NCBI GenBank assembly: GCA_017477205.1
Contig: JAFUXE010000038.1
Coordinates: 1 to 20,002 of the forward strand
Length of the DNA stretch: 20,002 nt
Direction: 5' to 3'
Origin: Alloprevotella sp.
Lineage (GTDB): Bacteria; Bacteroidota; Bacteroidia; Bacteroidales; Bacteroidaceae
A program made the translations under genes and the position numbers. The notes under the pieces were generated by a model. The model did not search any database, was not told the DNA's origin, and saw nothing but the letters and a program-made list of their open reading frames with translations. Within the stretch, counting starts at the first letter, position 1. Each line of letters begins with the position of its first letter. Shown piece after piece: positions 1 through 7,842 of this stretch.

Positions 1-294
1 TCGTCGTGCTTCTGCTACCGCGCTGTCGCCGGTACCACCGTCCTGTCGAAACACGCCCGCGGCCTGGCCGTCGACATCAACACGCTCTACAACCCCTACT
101 ACAAGGATCGTGCCGACGGCACACGTTACATACAGCCCGCCACCGCCGAGGCGTATTGTAACCGCGATTGGGACTTCCCCTACAAAATCGACCACGACGA
201 CCTCTGCTTCCGCCTCTTCACCGCCGCCGGCTTTGAGTGGGGCGGCGACTGGACATCGTGCAAGGACTTCCAGCATTTTGAAATCATTGAGTAA
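1..294 (+). CDS. M15-family peptidase (D-Ala-D-Ala carboxypeptidase-like), 3' end only
   Basis: Reading frame 1 is open from the window edge to the TAA at 292-294, giving 97 residues of the C-terminal part of a zinc peptidase. The M15 signature is clear. S-K-H-A-R-G-L-A-V-D at fragment residues 16-25 supplies the first zinc histidine (H18) and aspartate (D25), and F-Q-H-F-E near the end supplies the last histidine (H92). Family members cut peptide bonds in peptidoglycan stems, either D-Ala-D-Ala or L-Ala-D-Glu; which one cannot be told from this fragment. A second M15-type gene starts 25 bases downstream, so the two are probably co-transcribed and work on envelope peptides. The N-terminus and any signal peptide lie outside the window. 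Confidence 0.85.
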   Translation, partial: SSCFCYRAVAGTTVLSKHARGLAVDINTLYNPYYKDRADGTRYIQPATAEAYCNRDWDFPYKIDHDDLCFRLFTAAGFEWGGDWTSCKDFQHFEIIE

Positions 295-319
295 GCTCAA
301 CTGATTGAGGAATAATAAA

Positions 320-1195
320 ATGAAAAAGACAAGACTTCGGATGCTCGCCGCCGCCCTCGTAATTATTTGCGGCGCAGGTGTGATTACTTGTTGCAACAGC
401 GACGAGGACAATCCTGTTGTCAGCCCGACCGACGACAGCAGCCAGTTCGTAACAATCACAGATGTCGTGCCCGATGTGATTCTGGAGATTCGCTACTACG
501 GAACTTACAACTTTGTGGGAAGCCGCATCGACGGCTACGAGGAGCCGACGGCACTGCTGACACGCCAGGCCGCCGACAGCCTAAAGGCCGTCAGCGACGA
601 CGTGATGGCACAGGGCTACCGACTGAAGATTTACGACGCCTACCGCCCGCAGAAAGGCGTGGACCACTTCGTGCGCTGGGCCGCCGACCTCGCGGACACC
701 CGGATGAAGCCCTACTTCTACCCCGACCTTGACAAAAGCGTACTCTTCGAGCAGGAGTACATCATGGAGAAAAGCGGCCACACGCGCGGCTCCACCGTTG
801 ACCTGACACTCTTCGATATGCAGACGGAGAAGGAGCTGGACATGGGCGGCACGTTCGACTGGTTCGGCCCCGAGAGCCACCCCGACTTTTGCGGAAACCC
901 CGAGACGGGAGAACTGATGGAGCAGCGAGAGCAGAACCAAACTGGTTTGAGTTCTGCCGAGTCGCGACAGAAGAAGAGCGTAGCTCAATATACGGGCGAT
1001 AATTCGAAATCGCCCGCCACTCCCAAGCGAAGTATCACAGAGCAGCAGTTCAAGAACCGCATGATTCTCCGTCGCGCCATGCTCCGCCACGGCTTCAAGC
1101 CCCTCAGCACCGAGTGGTGGCACTTCACGCTGAAGGACGAACCCTTCCCCGACACCTACTTCACCTTCCCCGTACGCCAGCTGCGGCAGGACTGA
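320..1195 (+). CDS. VanX-like D-alanyl-D-alanine dipeptidase (M15D), probable lipoprotein
   Basis: A 291-residue zinc dipeptidase of the VanX/DdpX family, which hydrolyses D-Ala-D-Ala. Visible landmarks: the N-terminal R-Y-Y-G-T-Y-N-F-V-G block, the Y-D-A-Y-R-P motif (R109), S-G-H-T-R-G-S-T-V-D with zinc ligands H154 and D161, and E-W-W-H with E265 and H268. I chose the ATG at 320 because it opens directly into a basic and hydrophobic leader (M-K-K-T-R-L-R...). A TTG at 305 would only add five residues. The leader ends in I-T-C-C-N-S-D-E-D, which resembles a Bacteroidetes lipoprotein cysteine followed by acidic residues, although the lipobox is not ideal. About residues 204-240 form a polar, lower-GC insert rich in small palindromes that the family does not need; see the repeat entry. 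About 230 non-coding bases follow, with no convincing promoter. Confidence 0.85.
   Translation: MKKTRLRMLAAALVIICGAGVITCCNSDEDNPVVSPTDDSSQFVTITDVVPDVILEIRYYGTYNFVGSRIDGYEEPTALLTRQAADSLKAVSDDVMAQGYRLKIYDAYRPQKGVDHFVRWAADLADTRMKPYFYPDLDKSVLFEQEYIMEKSGHTRGSTVDLTLFDMQTEKELDMGGTFDWFGPESHPDFCGNPETGELMEQREQNQTGLSSAESRQKKSVAQYTGDNSKSPATPKRSITEQQFKNRMILRRAMLRHGFKPLSTEWWHFTLKDEPFPDTYFTFPVRQLRQD
931..1020 (+). repeat. Hairpin-rich in-frame insert inside the VanX-like gene
   Basis: Several short inverted repeats crowd into 90 bases of coding sequence. TTCTG (952-956) pairs with CAGAA (968-972). GAGC (976-979) pairs with GCTC (983-986). GGGCGAT (994-1000) pairs with ATCGCCC (1009-1015). The stretch encodes a polar segment (roughly G-L-S-S-A-E-S-R-Q-K-K-S-V-A-Q-Y-T-G-D-N) between the zinc-binding core and the final E-W-W-H helix, where VanX relatives normally have a shorter connection. 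It is visibly less GC-rich than its flanks. I infer an inserted palindromic element tolerated in a surface loop; the exact borders are not determined. Confidence 0.5.
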
Positions 1196-1422
1196 CAGCG
1201 CCCCGCGCCGCTGGAGTTGTACGGGCGCATTTCCTATGGGTGGACAGCCTGGCGGAAAGGGATTGCGTCGTTTGCTTCAGCACATCGGAGCGCTGGAAAT
1301 ACACTGCTACGCTTAGCCCATGAAATGTTAAAATTGCGGAAAGTGCGATATGTTTTTGCCAACCTTACGTTATATAAGTAGAGAGCAGTCCCTCGAAACA
1401 AATAGGCAAAAACATAAATACA

Positions 1423-3492
1423 ATGCAACTCAACCTAAAGAACATTCTACTCCCCTCCCTCGCCTCTCGGAGAGGAAGGGGCCGGGGGTGGGTGAGGCTC
1501 CTCCTCGCCCTCTGCGCCCTCACGTCTCAGGCCCAGGTGAAAACGAGCCTCGACCTCTGCCTGAGAGACGAGGCTACGGGCGAATGGCTCATCGGGCTGT
1601 TCGATGAATATGCCATCTACGACTGTCAGTATTGGGACTATGCAGAGGCAGGAAAAGACCATGTCTTGCTGACCAAGGACGGACAGTGCAAGGAGGTACG
1701 CCTGAAAAAGAATGCCATTACCATAGACGGCGTGAAACACAAGACATCGGTTCTCACCTCTAAGTACCTCCCCGACTATCCCCGGCGCGACGATGCGCCC
1801 TTCGACACCACGCTCCTCGACGCGCCGCAGCAGGCCACGCTGCGCGTTGCCCACGCCTCGGGCAAGGCAGGCATCAGCGTGTATGCTTTTACCGTCCATC
1901 CACTCACGACAACGGGCGTGAACTACGATGCCGAAACCGATGCGCGCGGTCGCTATGAGCAGCGCATTGAGGTGGCAGGCGAACAGGTCATGCTCTTCTT
2001 CACAGGTGCTACGGCCGATGTCTTCCGCCCGATGAGTTTGTCGCACATTCCCGTTGCCCTGCGTCCTGCGGGTAAGTTGCTCATCTATGTGGACGACGTG
2101 CGGAAGCGCATCTACGCGATGGGCGACGGCGCGCGCCTCGTCAACGAAATCCTTGCCCATCCGCTCGCTGCCGTACACATCGACTACACGGAGCGCGAGC
2201 AGATGACGCTGCCGCAGTTCATCGCCACCTACGACCCCATGCAGGCGCGCTGCACTGCCCGTCTCGACAGCACTCTTGCCGCCAGCCCCACGCTCTCCGC
2301 CCGCTACGAGCAGTTCTGGCGCGCACGCCTCGCCTCGTGCTATGCCTTCGACTTCGGGCAGATGGTCTTCAACCGACCCAAACCCGCCCGCGAAGCCCTG
2401 CTGCAAGCCGCCCGCGAGCGCGGACTGACGAGCTCCGCTGCACCGCTCCTGCTGCAAGACCGCCTGCCCTATGCCCTGAGCAACTTCGTCACCATCGCCT
2501 CCGACCTCTACTTTCCCCTCCTCAGCGGCACGCCCTACTATGAGGACATGCTGCGCGAAGCCGAGGCGGGACGTCTGCCCCTGACGGCGGAGGAACGTGC
2601 CCTCATCCGCAGCCAGCTGCCCACCGTGGCCGCGCAGCCCACCGCCACCTACCGCGACTTCGACGGGAATGGCTATATGCTGCACGGCTTCACAGCCACC
2701 GACACGCTCAACCTTGCGCCCTTCAACCAGCGTCCCGAAGTGGCGGACTTCGACCGCTCCCAGCACCTGCGCCGCTACCTTGCCGCCATCGACAGCATTG
2801 GCCTCAGCCCCGAACTGCGCGAGTTCGCCGCGTTCCATTTCATCTACGAAGCGCTTGAAGGCGAGGGTACAGCGTTCGGTCCCCGCACGATGCAGGCAGT
2901 GCGCGAACGCATCCATACCCCCCTGCTGCTGCACGGCATTGAAGCCTTCAACGACAGCCTCATCGCCTACCAGCAGTGCGCGGCGCTGTTGACGCAGACC
3001 GTGAGCCTCGCTGCCTCCGCCGACGCACAGCCCGCCTCGCAGCTCGCCGTGCCAGCCGACTCGCTCCTTGGCATCACCGACCCGCAAGAACTCCTTGCCG
3101 CCATCCTCGCCCCGTTCCGAGGCCGCGCCGTCTATATTGACTTCTGGGGCACGTGGTGCAGACCCTGCCGCAGCGAGATAGCCGACGACCTCCCCGGCCT
3201 GCGCCAGGAGATGAGCGACCTCCCCGTCGTCTATCTCTTCCTCTGCAACCGCAGCAGCGACGAGGCCTGGCAGACCACGCGCGAGCGCCTCGGCATGAAC
3301 TTCCCCGAAGCCGTCCACTACAACCTGCCCGCCGAGCAGCAGTCCGCCCTCGAACGCCACCTCTCCGTCGGCTCCTTCCCCACCCACCGCCTCGCCGACG
3401 CCACGGGTCACATCGTCCCCGGCTTCTCCGACGCGCCCCACCATCCCGACTTCGTCCGCGAAGCCGTCCTCCGCGCACTGGGCAGGGAGTAG
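1423..3492 (+). CDS. Secreted TlpA-like thioredoxin-domain protein (copy A1)
   Basis: A 689-residue exported protein. Residues 1-38 form a signal peptide ending S-Q-A-Q, whose n-region is lengthened by a palindromic repeat (codons 10-25). The middle 500 residues are a mixed beta then helical region that I cannot assign to a named domain. The last 125 residues are a thioredoxin fold with W-G-T-W-C-R-P-C (C579, C582) and a cis-proline-like S-F-P-T-H. TlpA/ResA relatives reduce or exchange disulfides in exported proteins on the periplasmic side. The C-R-P-C redox motif differs from the C-G-P-C of most neighbours. The C-terminus (A-V-L-R-A-L-G-R-E) and the following spacer are nearly identical to those of the gene ending at 12427, marking this as one half of a segmental duplication. 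The ATG at 1423 is chosen because it matches the shared N-terminal cassette. Confidence 0.85.
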   Translation: MQLNLKNILLPSLASRRGRGRGWVRLLLALCALTSQAQVKTSLDLCLRDEATGEWLIGLFDEYAIYDCQYWDYAEAGKDHVLLTKDGQCKEVRLKKNAITIDGVKHKTSVLTSKYLPDYPRRDDAPFDTTLLDAPQQATLRVAHASGKAGISVYAFTVHPLTTTGVNYDAETDARGRYEQRIEVAGEQVMLFFTGATADVFRPMSLSHIPVALRPAGKLLIYVDDVRKRIYAMGDGARLVNEILAHPLAAVHIDYTEREQMTLPQFIATYDPMQARCTARLDSTLAASPTLSARYEQFWRARLASCYAFDFGQMVFNRPKPAREALLQAARERGLTSSAAPLLLQDRLPYALSNFVTIASDLYFPLLSGTPYYEDMLREAEAGRLPLTAEERALIRSQLPTVAAQPTATYRDFDGNGYMLHGFTATDTLNLAPFNQRPEVADFDRSQHLRRYLAAIDSIGLSPELREFAAFHFIYEALEGEGTAFGPRTMQAVRERIHTPLLLHGIEAFNDSLIAYQQCAALLTQTVSLAASADAQPASQLAVPADSLLGITDPQELLAAILAPFRGRAVYIDFWGTWCRPCRSEIADDLPGLRQEMSDLPVVYLFLCNRSSDEAWQTTRERLGMNFPEAVHYNLPAEQQSALERHLSVGSFPTHRLADATGHIVPGFSDAPHHPDFVREAVLRALGRE
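1450..1498 (+). repeat. Signal-peptide palindromic element, long form (R1)
   Basis: A 49-bp GC-rich element. It starts CTCCCCTCCCTCGCC, has a CCTCTC/GAGAGG hairpin, and ends in a G-rich arm finishing GGGTGAGGC. It is read in frame as P-S-L-A-S-R-R-G-R-G-R-G-W-V-R-L and adds about 16 residues, several basic, between the cassette N-L-K-N-I-L-L and the hydrophobic core. Nearly the same sequence recurs at 7929, 13642 and 19342. Confidence 0.9.
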
Positions 3493-3529
3493 CCTACACA
3501 TTTATTATATTTAGCAAAACGCACAAACA

Positions 3530-3622
3530 ATGAAACGCAACCTCAAAAGCATCTTACTCGCCGCCCTGCAACCAATAGCCTCGCCCCGCTGTTTGGGGAG
3601 GAGTAGGATACCGATGCAATAG
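3530..3622 (+). pseudogene. Deletion scar of a redoxin-like gene (copy A2)
   Basis: A 30-codon open frame starts with the shared cassette (M-K-R-N-L-K-S-I-L-L-A-A-L) and at about 3580 switches to sequence matching the 3' end of the redoxin gene at 12511-13377. CTCGCCCCGCTGTTTGG here equals 13351-13367, and the downstream spacer continues to match. The join is out of frame with the original reading frame, so the product is meaningless after residue 13. The upstream spacer (3493-3529) likewise matches 12428-12464. This is what an internal deletion of a complete redoxin gene, like the one kept in copy B, would leave. Confidence 0.75.
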
Positions 3623-3639
3623 TTTTCATTGAAGATGCC

Positions 3640-3670
3640 TTGCTTATTCGCTGCAAAAGGTATACTTTTG
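3640..3670 (+). promoter_or_regulatory. Bacteroidetes-type promoter of the first AbiE-like pair
   Basis: The -7 box TACTTTTG (3663-3670) fits TAnnTTTG exactly. A TTG at 3640-3642 lies 20 bases upstream, the normal -33 spacing. The predicted start of transcription is near 3677, leaving a short leader before the ATG at 3696. The paralogous site at 13411-13441 has a damaged -7 box. Confidence 0.65.
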
Positions 3671-3695
3671 TGAACTGTAAATACGAATATATTAG

Positions 3696-4274
3696 ATGAT
3701 GAGTTCACGAACGACACTAATAGAACGCATCCTTTCGTCCTCGCGGACGGTGTTCACCACGCAGTCGCTGGCCTTGCTGACGGGCGCGGAGGATAGTGCA
3801 CGGCTGGCTAAATCTCTGCACTACTACGTCAGTCAAGGGCGTCTTGGCAATCCCCGTCGTGGCATCTACGCCAAGGCGGGCTACGACGAACGCGAAATGG
3901 CCTGCGCACTGTTCCGCCCGTCGTACATCTCCCTTGAATATGTCCTACAGCAAGCAGGCATCGTATTCCAATACAACGAGGCAGTAACGTGCGTCAGCTA
4001 TCTTTCGCGAATGGTGGAAGTGGACGGTCGCGACTATACCTTCCGAAAAATAGCAGGGTCTATTTGGGCGGGGATGGACGGCATCCGCATGGAGGACAAC
4101 ATAGCCATCGCCACGCCCGAGCGCGCCTTCCTCGACATGGTATATCTCAGCGCAGGGAACTGCTACTTCGACAACTTGCGCCCTCTCAACCGCAAGCGCA
4201 TCACCGCCCTGCTGCCTCGCTACGGCTCGGCTCGCCTTGCGGAGCGCGTGGACAAAATCCTCTCACAACGATGA
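3696..4274 (+). CDS. AbiEi-like antitoxin / transcriptional regulator
   Basis: A 192-residue protein. Its N-terminus (about residues 1-65) looks like the winged-helix region of AbiEi antitoxins: T-L-I-E-R-I-L at the start, then a segment with G-R-L-G-N-P-R-R-G-I-Y-A. The body has the family's S-Y-I-S-L-E-Y-V-L-Q-Q-A-G block and a later T-P-E-R-A-F-L-D-M motif. In known type IV AbiE systems this partner counteracts the nucleotidyltransferase and represses its own promoter. The gene overlaps the next by ATGA (4271-4274), the usual coupling for such pairs. The start at 3696 rather than 3699 is supported by the scar copy at 13467, where only the first ATG is conserved. It is unrelated at close range to the second AbiEi-like protein at 9241. 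Confidence 0.75.
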   Translation: MMSSRTTLIERILSSSRTVFTTQSLALLTGAEDSARLAKSLHYYVSQGRLGNPRRGIYAKAGYDEREMACALFRPSYISLEYVLQQAGIVFQYNEAVTCVSYLSRMVEVDGRDYTFRKIAGSIWAGMDGIRMEDNIAIATPERAFLDMVYLSAGNCYFDNLRPLNRKRITALLPRYGSARLAERVDKILSQR

Positions 4275-4966
4275 ACCAGGACAAGCACAAATACTACATG
4301 GCGCAACTCCTCACGCGTTTCTTTCGCGATGCCGAACTGCGCACGCTGCTCGGATTCAAGGGCGGCACGGCACTGATGTACTTCCACGGCCTGCCCCGCT
4401 TCTCCACCGACCTCGACTTCAACCTTCTCGACCTCGCCAAGGAGCAGACCGTATTCAAGAAAGTGCGCACCACGCTCCAGCGTTTCGGCACGATTGACGA
4501 TGAGGCCGTGAAACACTACGGCTCGTTGCTTGTGCTCAACTATGGCCGTGGCGAGCGGATGCTCAAAGTGGAAATTTCCAACCGCCAGTTCCCCGACAAG
4601 TACGAGACGCTCTCGCTCGCTGGCACCGACATCCGCGTAATGACGCCCCCTTGTATGTTTGCGCACAAACTCTGTGCGATGGGCGAACGGCTCTCGCCGC
4701 GCGACGTGTTCGACTGCTGGTTCTTCCTCCAACGACAAACGCCCGTCAACGAAGCCATCATCCGTCAGCGCACCGGACTGTCTGCCGCAGAGCATGCGCG
4801 TCATTGCGCCACCCTCGTTCGTGAGTCCAGCCCCCGATTGCTGATGCAAGGGCTCGGCGAAGTCATTGACGCGAAAACCAAGACTTTCGTCCGCACGCGC
4901 CTCATCGAAGAGACCGCCACAGCCCTTGAACTCTTCGCCGCTTTCCCTCAAGTAGACATACAATAA
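4271..4966 (+). CDS. AbiEii-like nucleotidyltransferase toxin
   Basis: A 231-residue protein with a DNA-polymerase-beta-type nucleotidyltransferase core (AbiEii/AbiGii family). G31-G32-T33 is followed by R-F-S-T-D-L-D-F with the metal-binding pair D47 and D49, and the third carboxylate is likely E101 in K-V-E-I-S. Known AbiEii-family toxins transfer nucleotides and stop growth; some act on tRNA, but the substrate here is unknown. Translation is coupled to the upstream antitoxin by a four-base overlap. All catalytic residues are present, so I expect it to be active. The last 45 bases and the downstream spacer are duplicated next to a deletion at 13523-13614, showing that a second copy of this module once existed. 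Confidence 0.8.
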   Translation: MNQDKHKYYMAQLLTRFFRDAELRTLLGFKGGTALMYFHGLPRFSTDLDFNLLDLAKEQTVFKKVRTTLQRFGTIDDEAVKHYGSLLVLNYGRGERMLKVEISNRQFPDKYETLSLAGTDIRVMTPPCMFAHKLCAMGERLSPRDVFDCWFFLQRQTPVNEAIIRQRTGLSAAEHARHCATLVRESSPRLLMQGLGEVIDAKTKTFVRTRLIEETATALELFAAFPQVDIQ

Positions 4967-5014
4967 CACCTTATCCCAGCCCAGTAAACAGCTAAATCAA
5001 ACTCACTAAGCACA

Positions 5015-6730
5015 ATGAAACATAACCTCAAAAACATTTCACTCCCCTCTCCCGTCGGAGAGGGGCTGGGGGTGAGGCTTATTTGGCTTCTTCTCGCCCT
5101 CTTCACCCTCACGGCGCAGGCGCAGGTGAAGTCGAAAGTAATTACCACGCTCAAAGGCTACCCATCGGGAACTATAGATGAATACCATTTCCATGCAGGT
5201 AATGCGGTTGTCATGGGGCGTTTCACCAATAGGACGGAACACAAATTCTCTACTTTTAATGTGACAGGAACAGACCTGTTCTCCAATCAGGACTTTGTCA
5301 GGACGATTCATATCGAATCGGATGGTTCTTTTCTTGAACTGATTAGCCTGCCCCATTCTGGGTGGGTCTATTTTGATGGTGTTGAGATTCCACCTGCATT
5401 TATTGCTGTGGGTGACACACTGGAGATACAGGTTGACGGCTCAGTGAACGAGGCAAAGCTCTCGGGCAGTGGTGTTACTGGCGAAGTGAATAGTGTCTGG
5501 CCAAGGTTGGAGAGTCAGTTTTCCTCAAAAGAGACACGGACTCCATGGGAGGGATTAGATCGCAAGTTCATGTTGGAGTGGAAGAATCGGAAGGTAAAAG
5601 AACTCGACCAAATAGCGAGTGCCATCGATTCTGATACCATCACCTTGCTAAACGGCTGCTCACACCACGCAAAAGACGTGTTGAAGACCAGTCTGCTGGC
5701 TATGCCGCTGGAGCAAATGCTTGTGGCAATGCATCAATGGTGGTGGAGAACAAGGAGTGAGGACGGCAAGGCTAATCCTGCCTTGACGATTTCCGCCGCT
5801 TCCTTCTTCGATTTCCTCTCGGTAAGACAATCCTATCTGATGGACAACCCATTGATGGTTTTTGCTGCAGACGGTGGTGGTGTCATCAACAATATGGAAT
5901 TCATTGTGCTCAACGCCTACTTGTTTCTGGCAAACGACATGCAAAGATGGAGCAAAACGACTGACTCCGACGAGTTGGGCAATTACAAGCAGAACTTTAT
6001 CCTACCACACAACTACGACCCTGCGCTTCACCGCGAAATTCTTGCGTTTGATAAAGGGCACTTGGTTTCTGTGGCAGACTATTATGTTATGTGCAGCGAC
6101 AGCATCCGCTCGCGTTTCGGACTTAGCAATACTGGGTTTATGATGCAGCTTTGCTTGCTTCACCGTGTTCTTGACTTCGACTTCGAGGGCTCTGACGACT
6201 GGTTCCTCACTCGCAAGGCAGAAGAACTGGCAGGTGCCATCCCGCAGTTTACCGCCCCTTCTATCTGCCACCATGCCGTGGACGTTTACCGCCGTTTTGT
6301 CATTGAGCGCGAAGGAAATGCTCGCATGGATGCTTCGAATTCCACACCGGGAGATTCGCTCTTCCAATCACTGAAGGAAAAGTATGCCGGCAACGTCATC
6401 TACATGGACTTCTGGGGCATCGGATGTGGACCTTGCCGCAGGGGGATGCTCGACCAGCGCACACTCGTTGAACAGTATAAAGACGCACCCGTCCGTTTCC
6501 TCTATATCTGCAACGAAAAGGACTCGCCTCGAGAACCGAGTGAGAAGTTCCTCACCGACAACGACATCCAGGGCGAACACATCTTCCTCTCTTCCGACGA
6601 ATGGAATCTCCTAACCAGCAAGTTCCAGTTCAATGCCATTCCTTTTACACTCCTTATAGACAGGAGCGGTAATATTGTAGAAAAGAATGTTCCACCCACC
6701 GCAGCAAAACTTGACGAACTTCTTAAATAG
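5015..6730 (+). CDS. Secreted TlpA-like thioredoxin-domain protein (copy A4)
   Basis: A 571-residue exported protein. The signal peptide is the shared cassette M-K-H-N-L-K-N-I-S-L, then a short palindromic element, then a hydrophobic core ending T-A-Q-A-Q. Residues about 40-440 are an unassigned beta-rich and helical region, and residues about 450-571 form a thioredoxin fold. The redox motif is W-G-I-G-C-G-P-C (C471, C474), with glycine where relatives have tryptophan before the first cysteine. I-P-F-T-L-L-I-D carries the expected cis-proline. Its coding sequence is noticeably less GC-rich than that of neighbouring TlpA genes, which suggests a different history or relaxed codon use. It begins 48 bases after the AbiE pair, in the place that the gene at 13615 occupies in copy B. 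Confidence 0.85.
   Translation: MKHNLKNISLPSPVGEGLGVRLIWLLLALFTLTAQAQVKSKVITTLKGYPSGTIDEYHFHAGNAVVMGRFTNRTEHKFSTFNVTGTDLFSNQDFVRTIHIESDGSFLELISLPHSGWVYFDGVEIPPAFIAVGDTLEIQVDGSVNEAKLSGSGVTGEVNSVWPRLESQFSSKETRTPWEGLDRKFMLEWKNRKVKELDQIASAIDSDTITLLNGCSHHAKDVLKTSLLAMPLEQMLVAMHQWWWRTRSEDGKANPALTISAASFFDFLSVRQSYLMDNPLMVFAADGGGVINNMEFIVLNAYLFLANDMQRWSKTTDSDELGNYKQNFILPHNYDPALHREILAFDKGHLVSVADYYVMCSDSIRSRFGLSNTGFMMQLCLLHRVLDFDFEGSDDWFLTRKAEELAGAIPQFTAPSICHHAVDVYRRFVIEREGNARMDASNSTPGDSLFQSLKEKYAGNVIYMDFWGIGCGPCRRGMLDQRTLVEQYKDAPVRFLYICNEKDSPREPSEKFLTDNDIQGEHIFLSSDEWNLLTSKFQFNAIPFTLLIDRSGNIVEKNVPPTAAKLDELLK
5042..5078 (+). repeat. Signal-peptide palindromic element, short form (R2)
   Basis: A 37-bp element with a 9-bp stem, CCCCTCTCC pairing with GGAGAGGGG around CGTC, followed by CTGGGGGTGAGGC. 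It is read in frame as P-S-P-V-G-E-G-L-G-V-R-L. The same sequence occurs at 7329 and, with small changes, at 12553. Confidence 0.9.
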
Positions 6731-6843
6731 TACTTTTTATGAAATGTTTGGTCGCTAATAGACTCACTTCCTTTTCATTGTTATAGCCAAAACCTCGACA
6801 ACTGTCTGCCTGCATACTATCGATAAATAAAAACGAATAAACA

Positions 6844-7308
6844 ATGAAACACAACCTCAAAAACATCTTACTCGCCGCCCTGCTCGCCCTTTGCGTGATG
6901 GCGGGGCAGGCGCAGAATCAAGATTTAGAACATCTGTTTCAGAAATACAGGGGCAATCCTGCAATAAAAGTTACGAACCTGCTGGATTCCGTTCCTGATG
7001 CCCAAACGATGAAAGTTGCAGAGACCTTTGAATTTGAGGATTCGCTCGCTCTGGCCAGTTTCATTGAAGAGTACGGGCGGATTAAGCACTTCAAAAAATT
7101 GAACCCGAGCAAAACCCTCGGTATTAAAGGTAGCCTCTTTATGAAGATAGCCTTGAACCAAGCCTTTACAGTCCGACTTTGGGAAGATGAAACGGGCTAT
7201 AAGGATACGGTCGTTGAATTTGACGGATGCAGGTACGCTGTCATCCATCTTGGCGGCTTCTACCGGAAAGAAGAAATCAAAAAGTATATCAGTATCGACA
7301 AACTTTAA
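6844..7308 (+). CDS. Small secreted protein with an uninterrupted signal peptide
   Basis: A 154-residue protein I do not recognise with certainty. The first 23 residues are a clean signal peptide (M-K-H-N-L-K-N-I-L-L-A-A-L-L-A-L..., ending A-G-Q-A). It carries the same cassette as its neighbours but lacks the palindromic element, so it shows the likely ancestral form. The mature part opens L-E-H-L-F-Q-K-Y and contains a D-S-V-P-D... segment and a charged tail (R-K-E-E-I-K-K-Y). The opening resembles small Bacteroidales DUF4252-type secreted proteins, but this is weak. It shares its size, its x-L-x-x-x-F-x-K-Y opening and its tail layout with the next gene, which starts two bases after its stop, so the two are probably a diverged tandem pair. 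Confidence 0.8.
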   Translation: MKHNLKNILLAALLALCVMAGQAQNQDLEHLFQKYRGNPAIKVTNLLDSVPDAQTMKVAETFEFEDSLALASFIEEYGRIKHFKKLNPSKTLGIKGSLFMKIALNQAFTVRLWEDETGYKDTVVEFDGCRYAVIHLGGFYRKEEIKKYISIDKL

Positions 7309-7310
7309 TA

Positions 7311-7826
7311 ATGAACAAAAACATTCTACTCCCCTCTCCCGTCGGAGAGGGGCTGGGGGTGAGGCTTTTTTGCCTTTTGTTCGCCCTCTTTTCGCAACCC
7401 CTCTCCGCCCAGTCCCTCGCCGCCTTTTTCAAGAAGTACGCCGCCGCAGAGGGCGTAAAGATCAACCGCTCCGAAGCCGGCAGCTTCGAGACCTTCTCCT
7501 TCTACTTCCAGGAAGAAACGCCCCGCGCCGTCCTCGACGAAGCCCACAAGGACCTCGATGCCCTCGTCCGCAAAGGCGACTTCCAGAGCGCCGACCCGAA
7601 GAAAGTCCTTGACATACGGGGCGATGAGGACGTTATACGCATCCTCCTGCCGCACTTCAAGGTATGGCTGCGCACCTCCGGCGATTTCCTCTCCGATGCC
7701 ATCATCGTGGAGGACTACGCCGCCTCCGAATGGGACGCGCCCTCATTGTTCGTCTCGTTCGTCACCGGCCGCCTCACGCCCGACGAACTCCGCCGCACCT
7801 TCCGCTTCGACTTCGCCGCACCATGA
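7311..7826 (+). CDS. Small secreted protein, paralogue of the preceding gene, with palindromic element
   Basis: A 171-residue protein of unknown function. I place the start at 7311, two bases after the previous stop. The open frame extends upstream, but only into the previous gene. The leader M-N-K-N-I-L-L is a shortened version of the local cassette, followed by the short palindromic element and a hydrophobic core ending P-L-S-A-Q. The mature part starts S-L-A-A-F-F-K-K-Y-A-A-A-E-G-V-K-I, close to the opening of the neighbour at 6844, and ends with a T-P-D-E-L-R-R-T-F tail comparable to the neighbour's K-E-E-I-K-K-Y. The spacing implies co-translation with that neighbour. Confidence 0.75.
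   Translation: MNKNILLPSPVGEGLGVRLFCLLFALFSQPLSAQSLAAFFKKYAAAEGVKINRSEAGSFETFSFYFQEETPRAVLDEAHKDLDALVRKGDFQSADPKKVLDIRGDEDVIRILLPHFKVWLRTSGDFLSDAIIVEDYAASEWDAPSLFVSFVTGRLTPDELRRTFRFDFAAP
7329..7365 (+). repeat. Signal-peptide palindromic element, short form (R3)
   Basis: Identical over its 37 bp to the copy at 5042-5078: a 9-bp stem with a CGTC loop, then the G-rich arm ending GGTGAGGC. It is read in frame as P-S-P-V-G-E-G-L-G-V-R-L. Identity between copies in otherwise different genes implies recent spread or gene conversion. Confidence 0.9.
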
Positions 7827-7842
7827 ATATGTCTCCGCGCCC

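Noticed and set aside
1196..1422. Promoter near 1351-1358 (TGTTTTTG) for the first TlpA-like gene
   Set aside because: The box departs from TAnnTTTG and no -33 element lies at the right distance, so I do not call it.
1447..3501. Long minus-strand open frame of 684 codons
   Set aside because: It mirrors the GC-rich TlpA-like gene on the + strand, has no recognisable domain, and overlaps a clear thioredoxin-fold gene completely.
6731..6843. Promoter or terminator in the gap before the small secreted protein
   Set aside because: No consensus -7 box or stable hairpin is visible.
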